The notes beneath the pieces were generated by a model that was given only the letters and a program-made list of their open reading frames with translations, was not told where the DNA came from and made no database searches. The translations under genes and the position numbers were made by a program. Positions 21,602 to 28,511 of a DNA stretch of 33,781 nucleotides are shown here, one piece after another (positions within the stretch are counted from its first letter, which is position 1; each line of letters opens with the position of its first letter). The stretch comes from Candidatus Eiseniibacteriota bacterium (GTDB taxonomy: Bacteria; Eisenbacteria; RBG-16-71-46). Where the stretch lies: positions 1 through 33,781 of the forward strand of contig JANYBS010000167.1 of NCBI GenBank assembly GCA_025360715.1, read 5' to 3'.

Positions 21602-22219
21602 ATGGCCTGGAAGGAACTGACCGCGAAGACGTTCCCCAACGCGATCAAGGAGCTCAACGGCATCTCGCAGCGCACGAATGAAGAGCATTACGAATTGTAC
21701 AAGGGCTATATCGCCAAGACGAACGAGATCCAGAAGAAGCTCGACACCGTCGATCGCAGCACGGCGAACCAGATCTACAGCGACCTGCGTTCCTTGCGCG
21801 TGGACCTGTCGTTCGCCCTGGGCGGCGTGAAGAACCACGAGACGTATTTCGCGCACCTGGGCGGCAAGGGCGGCCAGCCGTCGGCCAAGACGCTCGAGCT
21901 GATCAACCGCGATTTCCCGTCGTACGACGCGTGGTTGGCCGACTTCAAGGCCTCGGGTCTGGCGGCGCGCGGCTGGGTGTGGCTTGCGTACGATCACGAC
22001 CTGCAGCGCCTCACCACCGCTGTCGGTGACGCGCAGAACACTTTCCCGATCTGGAACGCCACGCCCATCATCGCCATGGACGTGTACGAACACGCCTACT
22101 GGTTCGACTACGGCCGGCTCCGCGCCAAGTACATCGAGGCGTTCTTCAACAATCTCGATTGGGGCGTCGTCGAGCAGAATCTCGAGCGAGCGCTCGCCAT
22201 GCAGGCGGTCGCGAAGTAG
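21602..22219 (+). CDS. Fe/Mn-type superoxide dismutase
   Basis: 205 residues from ATG 21602 with GGAGGA five bases upstream. It dismutates superoxide to oxygen and hydrogen peroxide, using one Fe or Mn. The expected ligands are visible: His29 in RTNEEHYELYKGYI, His79 in GGVKNHETYFAHLGG, and Asp160 and His164 in the signature DVYEHAYW. GWVWLAYD is the family GW-W-L segment. Differences from well-known enzymes are the short N-terminus and NEEHYELYKGY instead of the usual HHxxHHxxYV, so it belongs to a divergent branch. Metal choice cannot be decided from sequence. There is no signal peptide, so it is cytosolic. The peroxiredoxin 80 bp downstream could remove the peroxide it makes. Regulation is suggested by the inverted repeat over its promoter. 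Confidence 0.9.
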   Translation: MAWKELTAKTFPNAIKELNGISQRTNEEHYELYKGYIAKTNEIQKKLDTVDRSTANQIYSDLRSLRVDLSFALGGVKNHETYFAHLGGKGGQPSAKTLELINRDFPSYDAWLADFKASGLAARGWVWLAYDHDLQRLTTAVGDAQNTFPIWNATPIIAMDVYEHAYWFDYGRLRAKYIEAFFNNLDWGVVEQNLERALAMQAVAK

Positions 22220-22257
22220 TCTTTTTCAAACCAGAGCGGCGCATGCCGCCCCACGTG

Positions 22258-22280
22258 CCGGGCTCCCAGCGGGAGCCCGG
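22258..22280 (+). other. Perfect hairpin between sod and bcp, no U-tract
   Basis: CCGGGCTCCC (22258-22267), loop AGC, GGGAGCCCGG (22271-22280): a 10-bp perfect stem. The following bases ATGCGCTTCC are not T-rich. It ends 10 nt before the GGAGGA site of the peroxiredoxin gene. It may act as an attenuator, a processing or stability barrier, or a U-less terminator. Confidence 0.7.
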
Positions 22281-22299
22281 ATGCGCTTCCGGAGGAATC

Positions 22300-22782
22300 A
22301 TGGCCACGGCCAGCTTGTTGCCGGTGATCGGCAAGCCCGCACCCGATGTGTCGTTGCCCTCGACGTCGGGGGAGACCGTCTCGCTCAAGCAGTTCAAGGG
22401 CAAGAAGACGGTCGTGCTGTACTTCTACCCCAAGGACGAGACGCCGGGCTGCACCAAGGAAGCGTGTTCGTTCCGCGACCTGTCGGCGGAATTCGAGAAG
22501 CACAACGCGGTGATCATCGGCGTGTCCACGGACTCGATCGAGTCGCATCTGAAGTTCCGCGACAAGCAGAAGCTGCCGTTCCTGTTGCTGGCCGACGAAG
22601 ACGCCGCTGTATCGAAGGCCTTCGGCGTGTACAAGCAGAAGAACCTGTACGGCAAGAAGCACCTGGGCATCGAGCGCACGACATTCATCATCGACCGCAC
22701 CGGCCGCATCGCCCAGATCTATCCCAAGGTGAAGGTCGAAGGTCACGTGCAGGACATCCTCGAGTTCCTCGGCGAGGACTGA
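22300..22782 (+). CDS. bcp: Peroxiredoxin, BCP/PrxQ type
   Basis: 160 residues from ATG 22300 with GGAGGA (22291-22296) in front. It is a thioredoxin-fold thiol peroxidase that reduces hydrogen peroxide and organic peroxides with electrons from thioredoxin. The catalytic segment YFYPKDETPGCTKEACSFRD holds the peroxidatic Cys51 and the resolving Cys56 five residues on, the arrangement of the atypical two-Cys PrxQ/BCP class. GVSTDSIESHLKFRDKQKLPFLLLADED and YGKKHLGIERTTFIID are the usual later blocks. Cytosolic, full length. It follows sod, separated by a strong hairpin, so the two may share a transcript with tuned downstream levels. Another strong hairpin follows directly after its stop. Confidence 0.93.
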   Translation: MATASLLPVIGKPAPDVSLPSTSGETVSLKQFKGKKTVVLYFYPKDETPGCTKEACSFRDLSAEFEKHNAVIIGVSTDSIESHLKFRDKQKLPFLLLADEDAAVSKAFGVYKQKNLYGKKHLGIERTTFIIDRTGRIAQIYPKVKVEGHVQDILEFLGED

Positions 22783-22788
22783 GTGGCT

Positions 22789-22826
22789 GGCGAAGGCGTC
22801 ACGCGAAGCAGAGCGACGCCTTCGCC
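22789..22826 (+). other. 12-bp perfect hairpin between bcp and the LON-domain gene
   Basis: GGCGAAGGCGTC (22789-22800) pairs without mismatch with GACGCCTTCGCC (22815-22826) across a 14-nt loop. It starts 7 bp after the bcp stop and ends 16 nt before the next ATG. There is no T-tract, so it is at best a U-less terminator; it could also mask the next translation start. Confidence 0.7.
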
Positions 22827-22841
22827 GCCGCCGGCGCACGC

Positions 22842-23507
22842 ATGAACAGCGCGCCCAAGCGTCCGGTCCCGGTGTTCCCGCTCCCGGGCGTGGTGCTTTT
22901 TCCCCACGCGAGCCTGCCGCTGCACATCTATGAGCTGCGCTACCGCACCATGGTGCGCGATGCGCTCTCGGGCGAGCGGATGATCGCGCTGGCCACGCTC
23001 AAGCCGGGGTGGGAGCAGGACTACCAGGGCAGCCCGGAGTTTTACGAACTGGGCTGCGTGGCGCGCTTCGAGGAAGTCGAGTGGCTCCCCAACGATTGTT
23101 ATGACCTGCGCATCACCGGCACGCATCGCGTGCGCTTCACGCGCACGGTGCGCGAGTTCCCGTATCGGGCATGCGAGGTGGAGGTGCTGCCGACGCCGCC
23201 GTACGACGAGAGCGATCCGTTCACCGCGATGGAGCGCCACGCCTTACTGGAAGTGACGCGGCGCCTGCTACCGCTGGGCGCCGAAGTGTGGCTGCAGCCG
23301 CCGATGCCGGCTCCCGACGCGCCGCTCGAGACGCTGGTGAATGCGATCGCGCAGGCCGCGCGCCTGCCGGTCGACGCGCGCCTGGAGTTGCTGGCGATGG
23401 ATTCGCTCTTCGATCGTTCGCGCCGGCTCACCGAGTTGCTGCGCCGCCGCGGGAGCGGTCCGGCCGCCGCGCCACCGGCACCGCCAGCGGGCCCGCGGCC
23501 GAACTGA
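22842..23507 (+). CDS. Stand-alone LON substrate-binding-domain protein
   Basis: 221 residues from ATG 22842. VPVFPLPGVVLFPHASLPLHIYELRYRTMVRDAL is the opening of the Lon N-terminal (PUA-like) domain; GCVARFEEVEWLPNDCYDLRITGTHRVRFTR is its second block. A helical part follows (LVNAIAQAARLPVDARLELLAMDSLFDRSRRLTELLRRR), matching the Lon N-terminal helical bundle. No ATPase or Ser-Lys protease domain follows, so it is one of the common LON-only proteins; in Lon this region recognises unfolded substrates. The tail is Ala/Pro low complexity (AAAPPAPPAGPRPN). No ribosome site is evident; the preceding hairpin lies close to the start codon. Role unknown, perhaps a substrate adaptor. Confidence 0.9.
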   Translation: MNSAPKRPVPVFPLPGVVLFPHASLPLHIYELRYRTMVRDALSGERMIALATLKPGWEQDYQGSPEFYELGCVARFEEVEWLPNDCYDLRITGTHRVRFTRTVREFPYRACEVEVLPTPPYDESDPFTAMERHALLEVTRRLLPLGAEVWLQPPMPAPDAPLETLVNAIAQAARLPVDARLELLAMDSLFDRSRRLTELLRRRGSGPAAAPPAPPAGPRPN

Positions 23508-23768
23508 GTGGCCCGCCGCGAGCGCTCGAAAATGCGCTGTTTCACGAAACGGACAGTGGAGTCCCCCGATCCCACATCCGTCCGCTCGATCTACAACGCA
23601 TCCTGAAGCGCTCGCCGTCTGGCCGACGCAGCCCTGTCGTCGTGCGCGGGCTAGGGCCACTTTTGTCCGTAAGCGTGGGTCCAGTCGTTGCGCAAGGCTG
23701 AACGGCCGCGATGATGGAGAGGCAGGCCGGGCCCACACAAGGACAATATGCGAAGTGCCTGTCGCGTA
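23508..23768 (+). other. Gap before tnaA: small palindrome, no gene recognised
   Basis: GTTTC-AC-GAAAC (23539-23550) is a 12-bp inverted repeat that could be an operator. A 27-codon ORF (23711-23794) ends 10 nt before tnaA but is not credible as a leader peptide. Nothing else is supported here. Confidence 0.4.
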
Positions 23769-23797
23769 TGGCACCCCGGGGCCGGAGCTATTAGACT
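23769..23797 (+). promoter_or_regulatory. Putative promoter of tnaA (leaderless type)
   Basis: -10 TAGACT (23792-23797) ends 7 nt before the ATG at 23805. TGGCAC (23769-23774) is at the right 17-bp spacing but is a poor -35. No Shine-Dalgarno site precedes the start. Confidence 0.4.
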
Positions 23798-23804
23798 GCG
23801 CCCC

Positions 23805-25202
23805 ATGCGATTCCCAGCCGAGCCGTTCCGGATCAAGGTCGTCGAACCCCTGCGCCGCGTCAGCCGTGAGGAACGCGAGCGCCTCATCCGCGAGGCGGGC
23901 CTGAACATCTTCGCCGTCCCCGCGGACAGCATCTACGTGGACCTGCTGACCGACAGCGGCACGTCGGCCATGAGCGACCGCCAGTGGGCGGCGATCATGA
24001 TGGGCGATGAGTCCTATGCGGGTAGCCGGAACTTCTATCATTTCGAGGCCGCCGTCCGGGACATCTTCGGCTACAAGCACGTGATCCCCACGCATCAGGG
24101 GCGCGTCGCCGAGAACCTGCTGTTCTCGACGGTCTTGAAAGCCGGCGACATCGTGCCGAACAACATCCACTTCGACACGACGCGCGCGAACGTGCAGCAC
24201 CAAGGCGCCGAAGCGCTCGACTTGGTGATCGACGAGGGTCACGACCCCACGTCGCTGCATCCGTTCAAGGGCAACCTGGATCCCGCCAAGCTCGACGCGC
24301 TGCTCACGGTCGAGCGCGCCAGGGTTCCGCTCGTGATGCTCACCGTCACGAATAACTCGGGCGGCGGCCAGCCCGTCTCGCTCGCGAACGCGCGTGCCGT
24401 GCACGACGTCTGCAAGCATCACAAAGTGCCGCTGTTCTTCGACGCGTGCCGCTTTGCCGAGAATGCCTACTTCATCCAGCAGCGTGAGAGCGGGTGCGCG
24501 AACAAGTCCATCCGCGAGATCGCGCAAGAGATGTTCGCGCTCGGCGACGGCTGCACCATGAGCGCCAAGAAGGACGGCCTGGTCAACATCGGCGGCTTCC
24601 TCGCGCTCAATGATTCCGAGTGGTCGCAGCGCATCACGAATCTGCTCATTCTCATCGAAGGCTTCCCCACGTACGGCGGTCTCGCCGGCCGCGACCTGGA
24701 AGCCATCGCGCAGGGCCTGCAGGAAGTGCTCAGCGAGGACTACCTCGCCTTCCGCATCGGCCAGGTCGCGCATCTGGGCGAACGCCTGAGCGATGGGGGA
24801 GTGCCCATCGTGAAGCCTGTCGGCGGCCACGCGGTGTACATCGACGCGAAACGCTTCCTGCCCGGCATCCCGCAGAGTGAATTCCCCGGCCAGGCGCTGG
24901 TGGTGGCGCTTTATCTGGAATACGGCATCCGCGCGGTCGAAGTCGGCAGCCTGATGTTCGCGCAGAAGGACGAGAAGACCGGCGCGATGGTGTACCCCAA
25001 GCTCGAACTGGTGCGGCTGGCGGTGCCTCGGCGCGTGTACACCACCGAACACATGCGCTATGTGGCCGACTCCGTGATCGAGCTCTACAACAACCGCGAG
25101 AAGCTGCGCGGCCTGCGGCTCACGTACGAAGCGCCGGTGCTGCGCCACTTCACCGCGCGCCTCGAAGCGATCGCCGCCAGCCCGGCCGGCGCTGCGCGCT
25201 GA
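23805..25202 (+). CDS. tnaA: Tryptophanase (PLP-dependent tryptophan indole-lyase)
   Basis: 465 residues. It cleaves L-tryptophan to indole, pyruvate and ammonia in the cytosol. Family blocks are [75 protein letters not shown] and the PLP-binding SAKKDG (Lys256). The choice over tyrosine phenol-lyase rests on His448 in VLRHFTARL, a position held by His in tryptophanases and Phe in tyrosine phenol-lyases, and on [16 protein letters not shown]. The start at 23805 gives the normal N-terminus and follows a promoter-like -10. There is no tnaC-like leader peptide with a key Trp, and no tnaB permease downstream, so regulation differs from enteric bacteria. The UPF0173 gene follows 31 bp later on the same strand and is probably co-transcribed. 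Confidence 0.92.
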   Translation: MRFPAEPFRIKVVEPLRRVSREERERLIREAGLNIFAVPADSIYVDLLTDSGTSAMSDRQWAAIMMGDESYAGSRNFYHFEAAVRDIFGYKHVIPTHQGRVAENLLFSTVLKAGDIVPNNIHFDTTRANVQHQGAEALDLVIDEGHDPTSLHPFKGNLDPAKLDALLTVERARVPLVMLTVTNNSGGGQPVSLANARAVHDVCKHHKVPLFFDACRFAENAYFIQQRESGCANKSIREIAQEMFALGDGCTMSAKKDGLVNIGGFLALNDSEWSQRITNLLILIEGFPTYGGLAGRDLEAIAQGLQEVLSEDYLAFRIGQVAHLGERLSDGGVPIVKPVGGHAVYIDAKRFLPGIPQSEFPGQALVVALYLEYGIRAVEVGSLMFAQKDEKTGAMVYPKLELVRLAVPRRVYTTEHMRYVADSVIELYNNREKLRGLRLTYEAPVLRHFTARLEAIAASPAGAAR

Positions 25203-25233
25203 CGCCTTTCCCTTTTTCCGGGAGTCCCTCTCG

Positions 25234-25956
25234 ATGAGCACCGCCCTCAAGATCGGCCACGGCTTTGCGCTGACCTGGCTCGGCCATAGCGCCTTTCACC
25301 TGCTGACGCCGGGTGGCAAGCACGTGTTGTTCGACCCATGGCTGGGAAATCCGCGCGCGCCCAAGGGTTTCGCCGTCGACCAGCTCGACGCCATCCTGCT
25401 CTCGCACGGCCATGGCGATCACGTGGGCGACACGGTGGCGCTCGCGCAGGAGCACGGCTGCGCAGTGATCTGCGGTTACGAACTGAGCCTGATCCTGGAG
25501 GAGCAGGGCGTGAAGACGGCGATCGGCATGGGCAAGGGCGGCACGGTCGAGGCGGCAGGTGTGCGCGTGACCGCAACGCATGCCATTCACTCCAGCAGCG
25601 CGGACGTCGCGGGCGCTCGTGTCTACGCGGGTGAGCCGCTGGGCTTCGTGGTGAAGCTCGAGAATAGCGTGGCCCTTTATTTCGCCGGCGACACCGGGCC
25701 GATGAGCGACATGGCGATGATCGGCGAGCTGTACGCGCCGGAGGTGTCGATCCTGCCGATCGGCGACCTGTACACCATGGGTCCGCGCGAAGCGGCGTGG
25801 GCAGCTGGCAAACTGGGCTCGCGCTTCGTGGTGCCCATGCACTACGGCACGTTCGGAGCGCTCACGGGCACCCCCGAAGCACTGCGCGGCGAACTCCAGG
25901 CGCGGGCCGTTGCGGCGATCGTGATCGCGCCGGAGCCCGGCGAGCGAGTGGAGTAG
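25234..25956 (+). CDS. UPF0173-type metallo-beta-lactamase-fold hydrolase
   Basis: 240 residues from ATG 25234, with a modest GGGAG site in front. The metallo-beta-lactamase fold is shown by LTWLGHSAFHLLTPGGKHVLFDPW, then ILLSHGHGDHVGD carrying the metal motif His58-x-His60-x-Asp62-His63. Further ligand regions are ATHAIHSS, YFAGDTG and VVPMHYGTF. The order and spacing match UPF0173 metal-dependent hydrolases, whose physiological substrate is not established. Cytosolic. It follows tryptophanase closely and may share its transcript, but no chemical link to indole is evident. The coding end overlaps the left arm of a hairpin that also serves the converging CPBP gene. Confidence 0.92.
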   Translation: MSTALKIGHGFALTWLGHSAFHLLTPGGKHVLFDPWLGNPRAPKGFAVDQLDAILLSHGHGDHVGDTVALAQEHGCAVICGYELSLILEEQGVKTAIGMGKGGTVEAAGVRVTATHAIHSSSADVAGARVYAGEPLGFVVKLENSVALYFAGDTGPMSDMAMIGELYAPEVSILPIGDLYTMGPREAAWAAGKLGSRFVVPMHYGTFGALTGTPEALRGELQARAVAAIVIAPEPGERVE

Positions 25957-25966
25957 CGCCGGGCTC
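25933..25966. terminator. Hairpin between converging genes, probable bidirectional terminator
   Basis: GAGCCCGGCG (25933-25942) pairs perfectly with CGCCGGGCTC (25957-25966); the stop codon of the UPF0173 gene is inside the 14-nt loop. There is no clear T-tract on either side. Confidence 0.55.
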
Positions 25967-25971
25967 AGGGA

Positions 25972-27150
25972 CTAGCGCCCGGCGGTGAGCGCGGCCACGA
26001 GGTCGTAGCTCGAGTGCACGAGGATCGCGGTGGTGGTGTTGGCGCGCTTGCGGATCAGCCCCAGCAGTACGCCGAGCAGCGCGATCGTGAGCATGCCGAA
26101 CCACGTGTACTGAAGATGACCCGCGGCGAACAGGATCGATGAGAACACGATGCCCAGCCGCGGCTGCAGCGCGCCGCGCACGGTGACCTCCTCGCCTGCG
26201 CCGGCAGAGATGCCCAGCACGATCGACGCCATCACGCTCAGGTGCGCGGCGATCAACTGCGTGGCCTGACCGTCGATGGCATACAACGCGGAAAAGCGCG
26301 TGCGCTCGATCCACTCCATGCCCGCGTTCACGCCGAACGCGGCGGCGAAGCCGAGTGCCGCGATCACAAAGTCACCGCTGCTCATGCGCGTGAGCCCTAG
26401 GCGCGCGAGCGTGGCGCGGAAGTCGCGGCGCACGAACAGTCCCACGCCGGCCAAGGCGATGAGCACCTCGCCCGCGAGCTGCGCCAGCAACGCTCCGGGA
26501 TCGGCCAGGTCCGCGCCGCTCGCTTGGAGCGTCTTGAGCAGATCGGGCAGCAGCAGCTGCCCCGGCACCGGTGCGAGCAACGCGATAACGAACACGCGCG
26601 CCGTCAGCCGCCGCGTGCGGCCCACGCTGCTCACGTTGCCTCCGCGGAAGAGGAACCGCGTGATCGCATCGGCGACCGGGCGCCACACGAGCAACAGGCA
26701 CACGAGGGCGGCGCCGCGGCACCAGAGCGCGGCGAGCTTCTCGTTGGGCCCTGGCGCATCCTGCAGCGCGAATGTGGCGAGCCCCAGGTACATGAGCGCG
26801 CCGGTCACCGGCACCAACGCGCGCACGATCGTGCGCGTGAGGATGCCCTTGAAGCTGCGCGCCGCATATTCGCTGTGCACCCAGTCGCGATAGCCTGCGA
26901 ATGCGGCGGCGGCGTCGCTTGCCTGCGCGAGCGCAAAGAGCCCGGCGAACGCGATCAAGGCAGCGCCTTCGCTGTGGCCCAGGATCAGTGTCACGCCGCC
27001 GCCTGCGAGCAGCAGCAGCAGCCAGAGCCCCAGCCCGCGCTGCACGCCGGCGGGCGAGAGCGGGCTCTCGCTGGCGCTGGCGCCGTCGCCGCCCGGATCG
27101 GCGGCCGGCTCGATCGGTGTCGCGGGATCTGCTTGCGTGATCTCGTCCAT
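25972..27150 (-). CDS. CPBP-family (CAAX-type) intramembrane metalloprotease
   Basis: 392 residues from ATG 27150; the frame is open to 28185 but that part is antisense to moaD and the GNAT gene. The N-terminal tail (1-40) is acidic and Ala/Pro-rich, followed by about eight membrane helices. The catalytic CPBP domain is in the last 130 residues: motif 1 GAGEEVTVRGALQPRLG with Glu320, Glu321 and Arg325; motif 2 SSILFAAGHLQYTW with His345; motif 3 ILVHSSYDLV with His379. These residues form the glutamate/histidine active site of the CAAX/Rce1-like abortive-infection (Abi) superfamily. Bacterial members cleave peptides in the membrane, and some process or confer immunity to bacteriocins; no bacteriocin gene is nearby. 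The extra N-terminal membrane region (helices before about 230) is longer than the minimal family domain. Confidence 0.92.
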   Translation of the reverse strand: MDEITQADPATPIEPAADPGGDGASASESPLSPAGVQRGLGLWLLLLLAGGGVTLILGHSEGAALIAFAGLFALAQASDAAAAFAGYRDWVHSEYAARSFKGILTRTIVRALVPVTGALMYLGLATFALQDAPGPNEKLAALWCRGAALVCLLLVWRPVADAITRFLFRGGNVSSVGRTRRLTARVFVIALLAPVPGQLLLPDLLKTLQASGADLADPGALLAQLAGEVLIALAGVGLFVRRDFRATLARLGLTRMSSGDFVIAALGFAAAFGVNAGMEWIERTRFSALYAIDGQATQLIAAHLSVMASIVLGISAGAGEEVTVRGALQPRLGIVFSSILFAAGHLQYTWFGMLTIALLGVLLGLIRKRANTTTAILVHSSYDLVAALTAGR

Positions 27151-27156
27151 GCCGCG

Positions 27157-27185
27157 AGCATAGGGGCGGCCGACAGGAGGGTCCA
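27157..27185 (-). promoter_or_regulatory. Promoter of the CPBP protease gene (leaderless type)
   Basis: On the - strand TGGACC (27185-27180), 17-bp spacer, TATGCT (27162-27157), ending 6 nt before the ATG at 27150. It overlaps the ribosome site of the divergent moaD gene (AGGAGG 27175-27180), so the two starts share the same 38 bp. Confidence 0.6.
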
Positions 27186-27188
27186 CCC

Positions 27189-27434
27189 ATGCAGGTACAG
27201 GTGTTGTTCTTTGCGATGGCGCGTGAGCGTGCGGGTACATCCGCTCGCGCACTCGAGCTGCCCGCCGGCAGCCGCGTGAGCGATGCGCTCGATGCCCTGG
27301 TGCTCGCGCACCCCGCGCTCGAGCCCATGCGCGCGCATCTCGCGCTGGCCGTGAATGGCGACCTCGCGCGCGCCGGCGATGCGCTGCCCGACGGCGCCGA
27401 ACTGGCGCTGCTGCCACCGGTGAGCGGTGGCTGA
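27189..27434 (+). CDS. moaD: Molybdopterin synthase small subunit (sulfur carrier)
   Basis: 81 residues from ATG 27189 with a full AGGAGG site eight bases upstream. It has the ubiquitin-like beta-grasp pattern (VQVLFFAMARERAG, LELPAGSRVSDALDAL, LALAVNGDL, DGAELALLPPVSGG). The obligatory C-terminal Gly-Gly is activated as a thiocarboxylate and supplies sulfur to the MoaE subunit when precursor Z (cPMP) is turned into molybdopterin. ThiS-family proteins look similar, but the ALLPPVSGG ending and the moaE gene downstream settle the assignment. The stop codon overlaps the GTG start of an intervening acetyltransferase gene by 8 bases. Confidence 0.92.
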   Translation: MQVQVLFFAMARERAGTSARALELPAGSRVSDALDALVLAHPALEPMRAHLALAVNGDLARAGDALPDGAELALLPPVSGG

Positions 27435-27436
27435 GC
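27427..27436 (+). repeat. 10-bp direct repeat, left copy, at the moaD/GNAT junction
   Basis: GTGGCTGAGC. It contains the GNAT start codon GTG and the moaD stop TGA. The identical decamer occurs at 28088-28097, at the other end of the GNAT gene. Confidence 0.85.
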
Positions 27437-28095
27437 GCCGCGTGAAGACCCCGCGCGCCAAGGCCGCCTCCACGGCGCCGGCGCCCACTTCGCCGGCGCC
27501 CACGCCGCGCGTGCGCTGGAGCGTGCTGCCCGCCACGCGCGAGCGCTGGCGCGATGTCGCCGCGCTCTTCGGCGCCAAGGGAGCCTGTGCCGGCTGCTGG
27601 TGCATGTGGCCGCGTGTGACGGCGGCCGAGTCGCGCGCGCTCGGCGCGGACGGCCGCAAGAAGCGCTTTCGCAGATTGATCGCCAGCGATGCCGTGCCCG
27701 GGCTGATCGCGTACGACGCCGGGACCCCCGCCGGCTGGATCGCGATCGCGCCGCGCGCCGAGTACCGGCGCTTGGAAGGCTCGCGCGTGCTCGCGCCCGT
27801 CGATGAGCAGGCGGTGTGGTCGGTGCCGTGCTTCTTCGTGGGGCGCGAACATCGTGGCAAGGGCCTGACCGTGGCGCTGCTCAAGGCCGCGTGCCGCTGG
27901 GCGGCGTCGCAAGGCGCGACCATCGTCGAGGGCTACCCCAACGATCCCACTCACTCGAAGTCGCCGCGCATGCCGGCGGCGTTCGCATGGATGGGCATCG
28001 CGTCCAGCTACACCGCGGCCGGTTTCAAGGAAGTCGCGCGGCGCTCGCCGCTGCGGCCGATCATGCGCAAGCGCGTACGGGCCGCCCGTGGCTGA
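27427..28095 (+). CDS. GNAT-family acetyltransferase interposed between moaD and moaE
   Basis: 222 residues from GTG 27427, overlapping the moaD stop. The first 28 residues are low-complexity Ala/Pro/Thr (TAPAPTSPAPTP). Then comes the segment FGAKGACAGCWCMWPR with Cys54, Cys57 and Cys59, typical of a GNAT subgroup that carries a CxxCxC-W stretch near the N-terminus. The acetyl-CoA-binding motif A is VPCFFVGREHRGKGLTVALLKAACRWAASQGA (R-x-x-G-K-G-L loop). The end FAWMGIASSYTAAGFKEVARRSPLRPIMRK is a normal GNAT C-terminus. Acceptor unknown. It has no evident connection to molybdopterin synthesis but is translationally locked into the operon at both ends through the same 8-base overlap, GTGGCTGA. 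Confidence 0.85.
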   Translation: MAERRVKTPRAKAASTAPAPTSPAPTPRVRWSVLPATRERWRDVAALFGAKGACAGCWCMWPRVTAAESRALGADGRKKRFRRLIASDAVPGLIAYDAGTPAGWIAIAPRAEYRRLEGSRVLAPVDEQAVWSVPCFFVGREHRGKGLTVALLKAACRWAASQGATIVEGYPNDPTHSKSPRMPAAFAWMGIASSYTAAGFKEVARRSPLRPIMRKRVRAARG

Positions 28096-28097
28096 GC
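28088..28097 (+). repeat. 10-bp direct repeat, right copy, at the GNAT/moaE junction
   Basis: GTGGCTGAGC, identical to 27427-27436. It contains the moaE start codon GTG and the GNAT stop TGA. The bases outside the decamer differ between the two copies. Confidence 0.85.
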
Positions 28098-28507
28098 TCA
28101 CGCACGCGCCGCTCGACGATGCCGCGCTCACACGCGCGGCTGCGGCGCCGGACTGCGGCGCGATCGTCACGTTCCTTGGCACCACGCGCGATCATCACAT
28201 GGGCAAGCGCGTGCTGCGGCTTGCGTACGAGGCGTATGAGCCCATGGCGCTCGCGGCGATGGCGGCCATCGAGCGCGCCGCGTGCGAGCGCTTTGCGATC
28301 CGCAGCTGTGGAATCGCACATCGGCTGGGTGAGGTGCCGCCCGCGGAGGCGAGCGTGGTGGTCGTGGTCGCGGCGCATCATCGTGGCGCGGCGTTCGATG
28401 CCTGTCGCTGGGTGATGGACGAGCTCAAGCGCACCGTGCCCATCTGGAAGAAAGAGCACTTCGAGGGCGGCGACGCGCAGTGGGTCCAGGGCACGCCGCT
28501 CGCGTGA
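28088..28507 (+). CDS. moaE: Molybdopterin synthase catalytic subunit
   Basis: 139 residues from GTG 28088, overlapping the GNAT stop by 8 bases. It is the large subunit of the heterotetrameric synthase that inserts two sulfurs into precursor Z. Family residues are visible: Arg34 in FLGTTRDHHMGKRV, YEAYEPMALAAM, the strand block CGIAHRLGEVPPAEASVVV, and the catalytic lysine pair in DELKRTVPIWKKE (Lys114 and Lys121, spaced as Lys119 and Lys126 of E. coli MoaE). The C-terminus into which the MoaD tail docks (EGGDAQWVQG) is present. No other moa, moe or mog gene lies in the window. It converges on the GH53 gene with only 4 bp between the stops and no clear terminator. Confidence 0.95.
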   Translation: MAELTHAPLDDAALTRAAAAPDCGAIVTFLGTTRDHHMGKRVLRLAYEAYEPMALAAMAAIERAACERFAIRSCGIAHRLGEVPPAEASVVVVVAAHHRGAAFDACRWVMDELKRTVPIWKKEHFEGGDAQWVQGTPLA

Positions 28508-28511
28508 GGCG

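Noticed and set aside
23711-23794. 27-codon ORF starting ATGATGGAG just before tnaA, possible TnaC-like leader peptide
   Set aside because: It contains no Trp, has no ribosome site, and its stop overlaps the likely tnaA -10 box. A TnaC mechanism needs a key Trp and a downstream Rho or spacer region, neither of which is visible.
23805-25202. Tyrosine phenol-lyase as alternative to tryptophanase
   Set aside because: The C-terminal VLRHFTARL has His where phenol-lyases have Phe, so tryptophanase is the better call; substrate tests would settle it.
25972-27150. Bacteriocin or phage-defence system around the CPBP protease
   Set aside because: CPBP proteins can confer bacteriocin self-immunity, but no bacteriocin-like peptide, ABC exporter or nuclease gene lies nearby; the neighbours are housekeeping genes.
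27427-28097. Mobile element carrying the GNAT gene
   Set aside because: Only the 10-bp direct repeat is present; there is no transposase, no inverted ends and no compositional break, so I report the repeat but do not annotate a mobile element.
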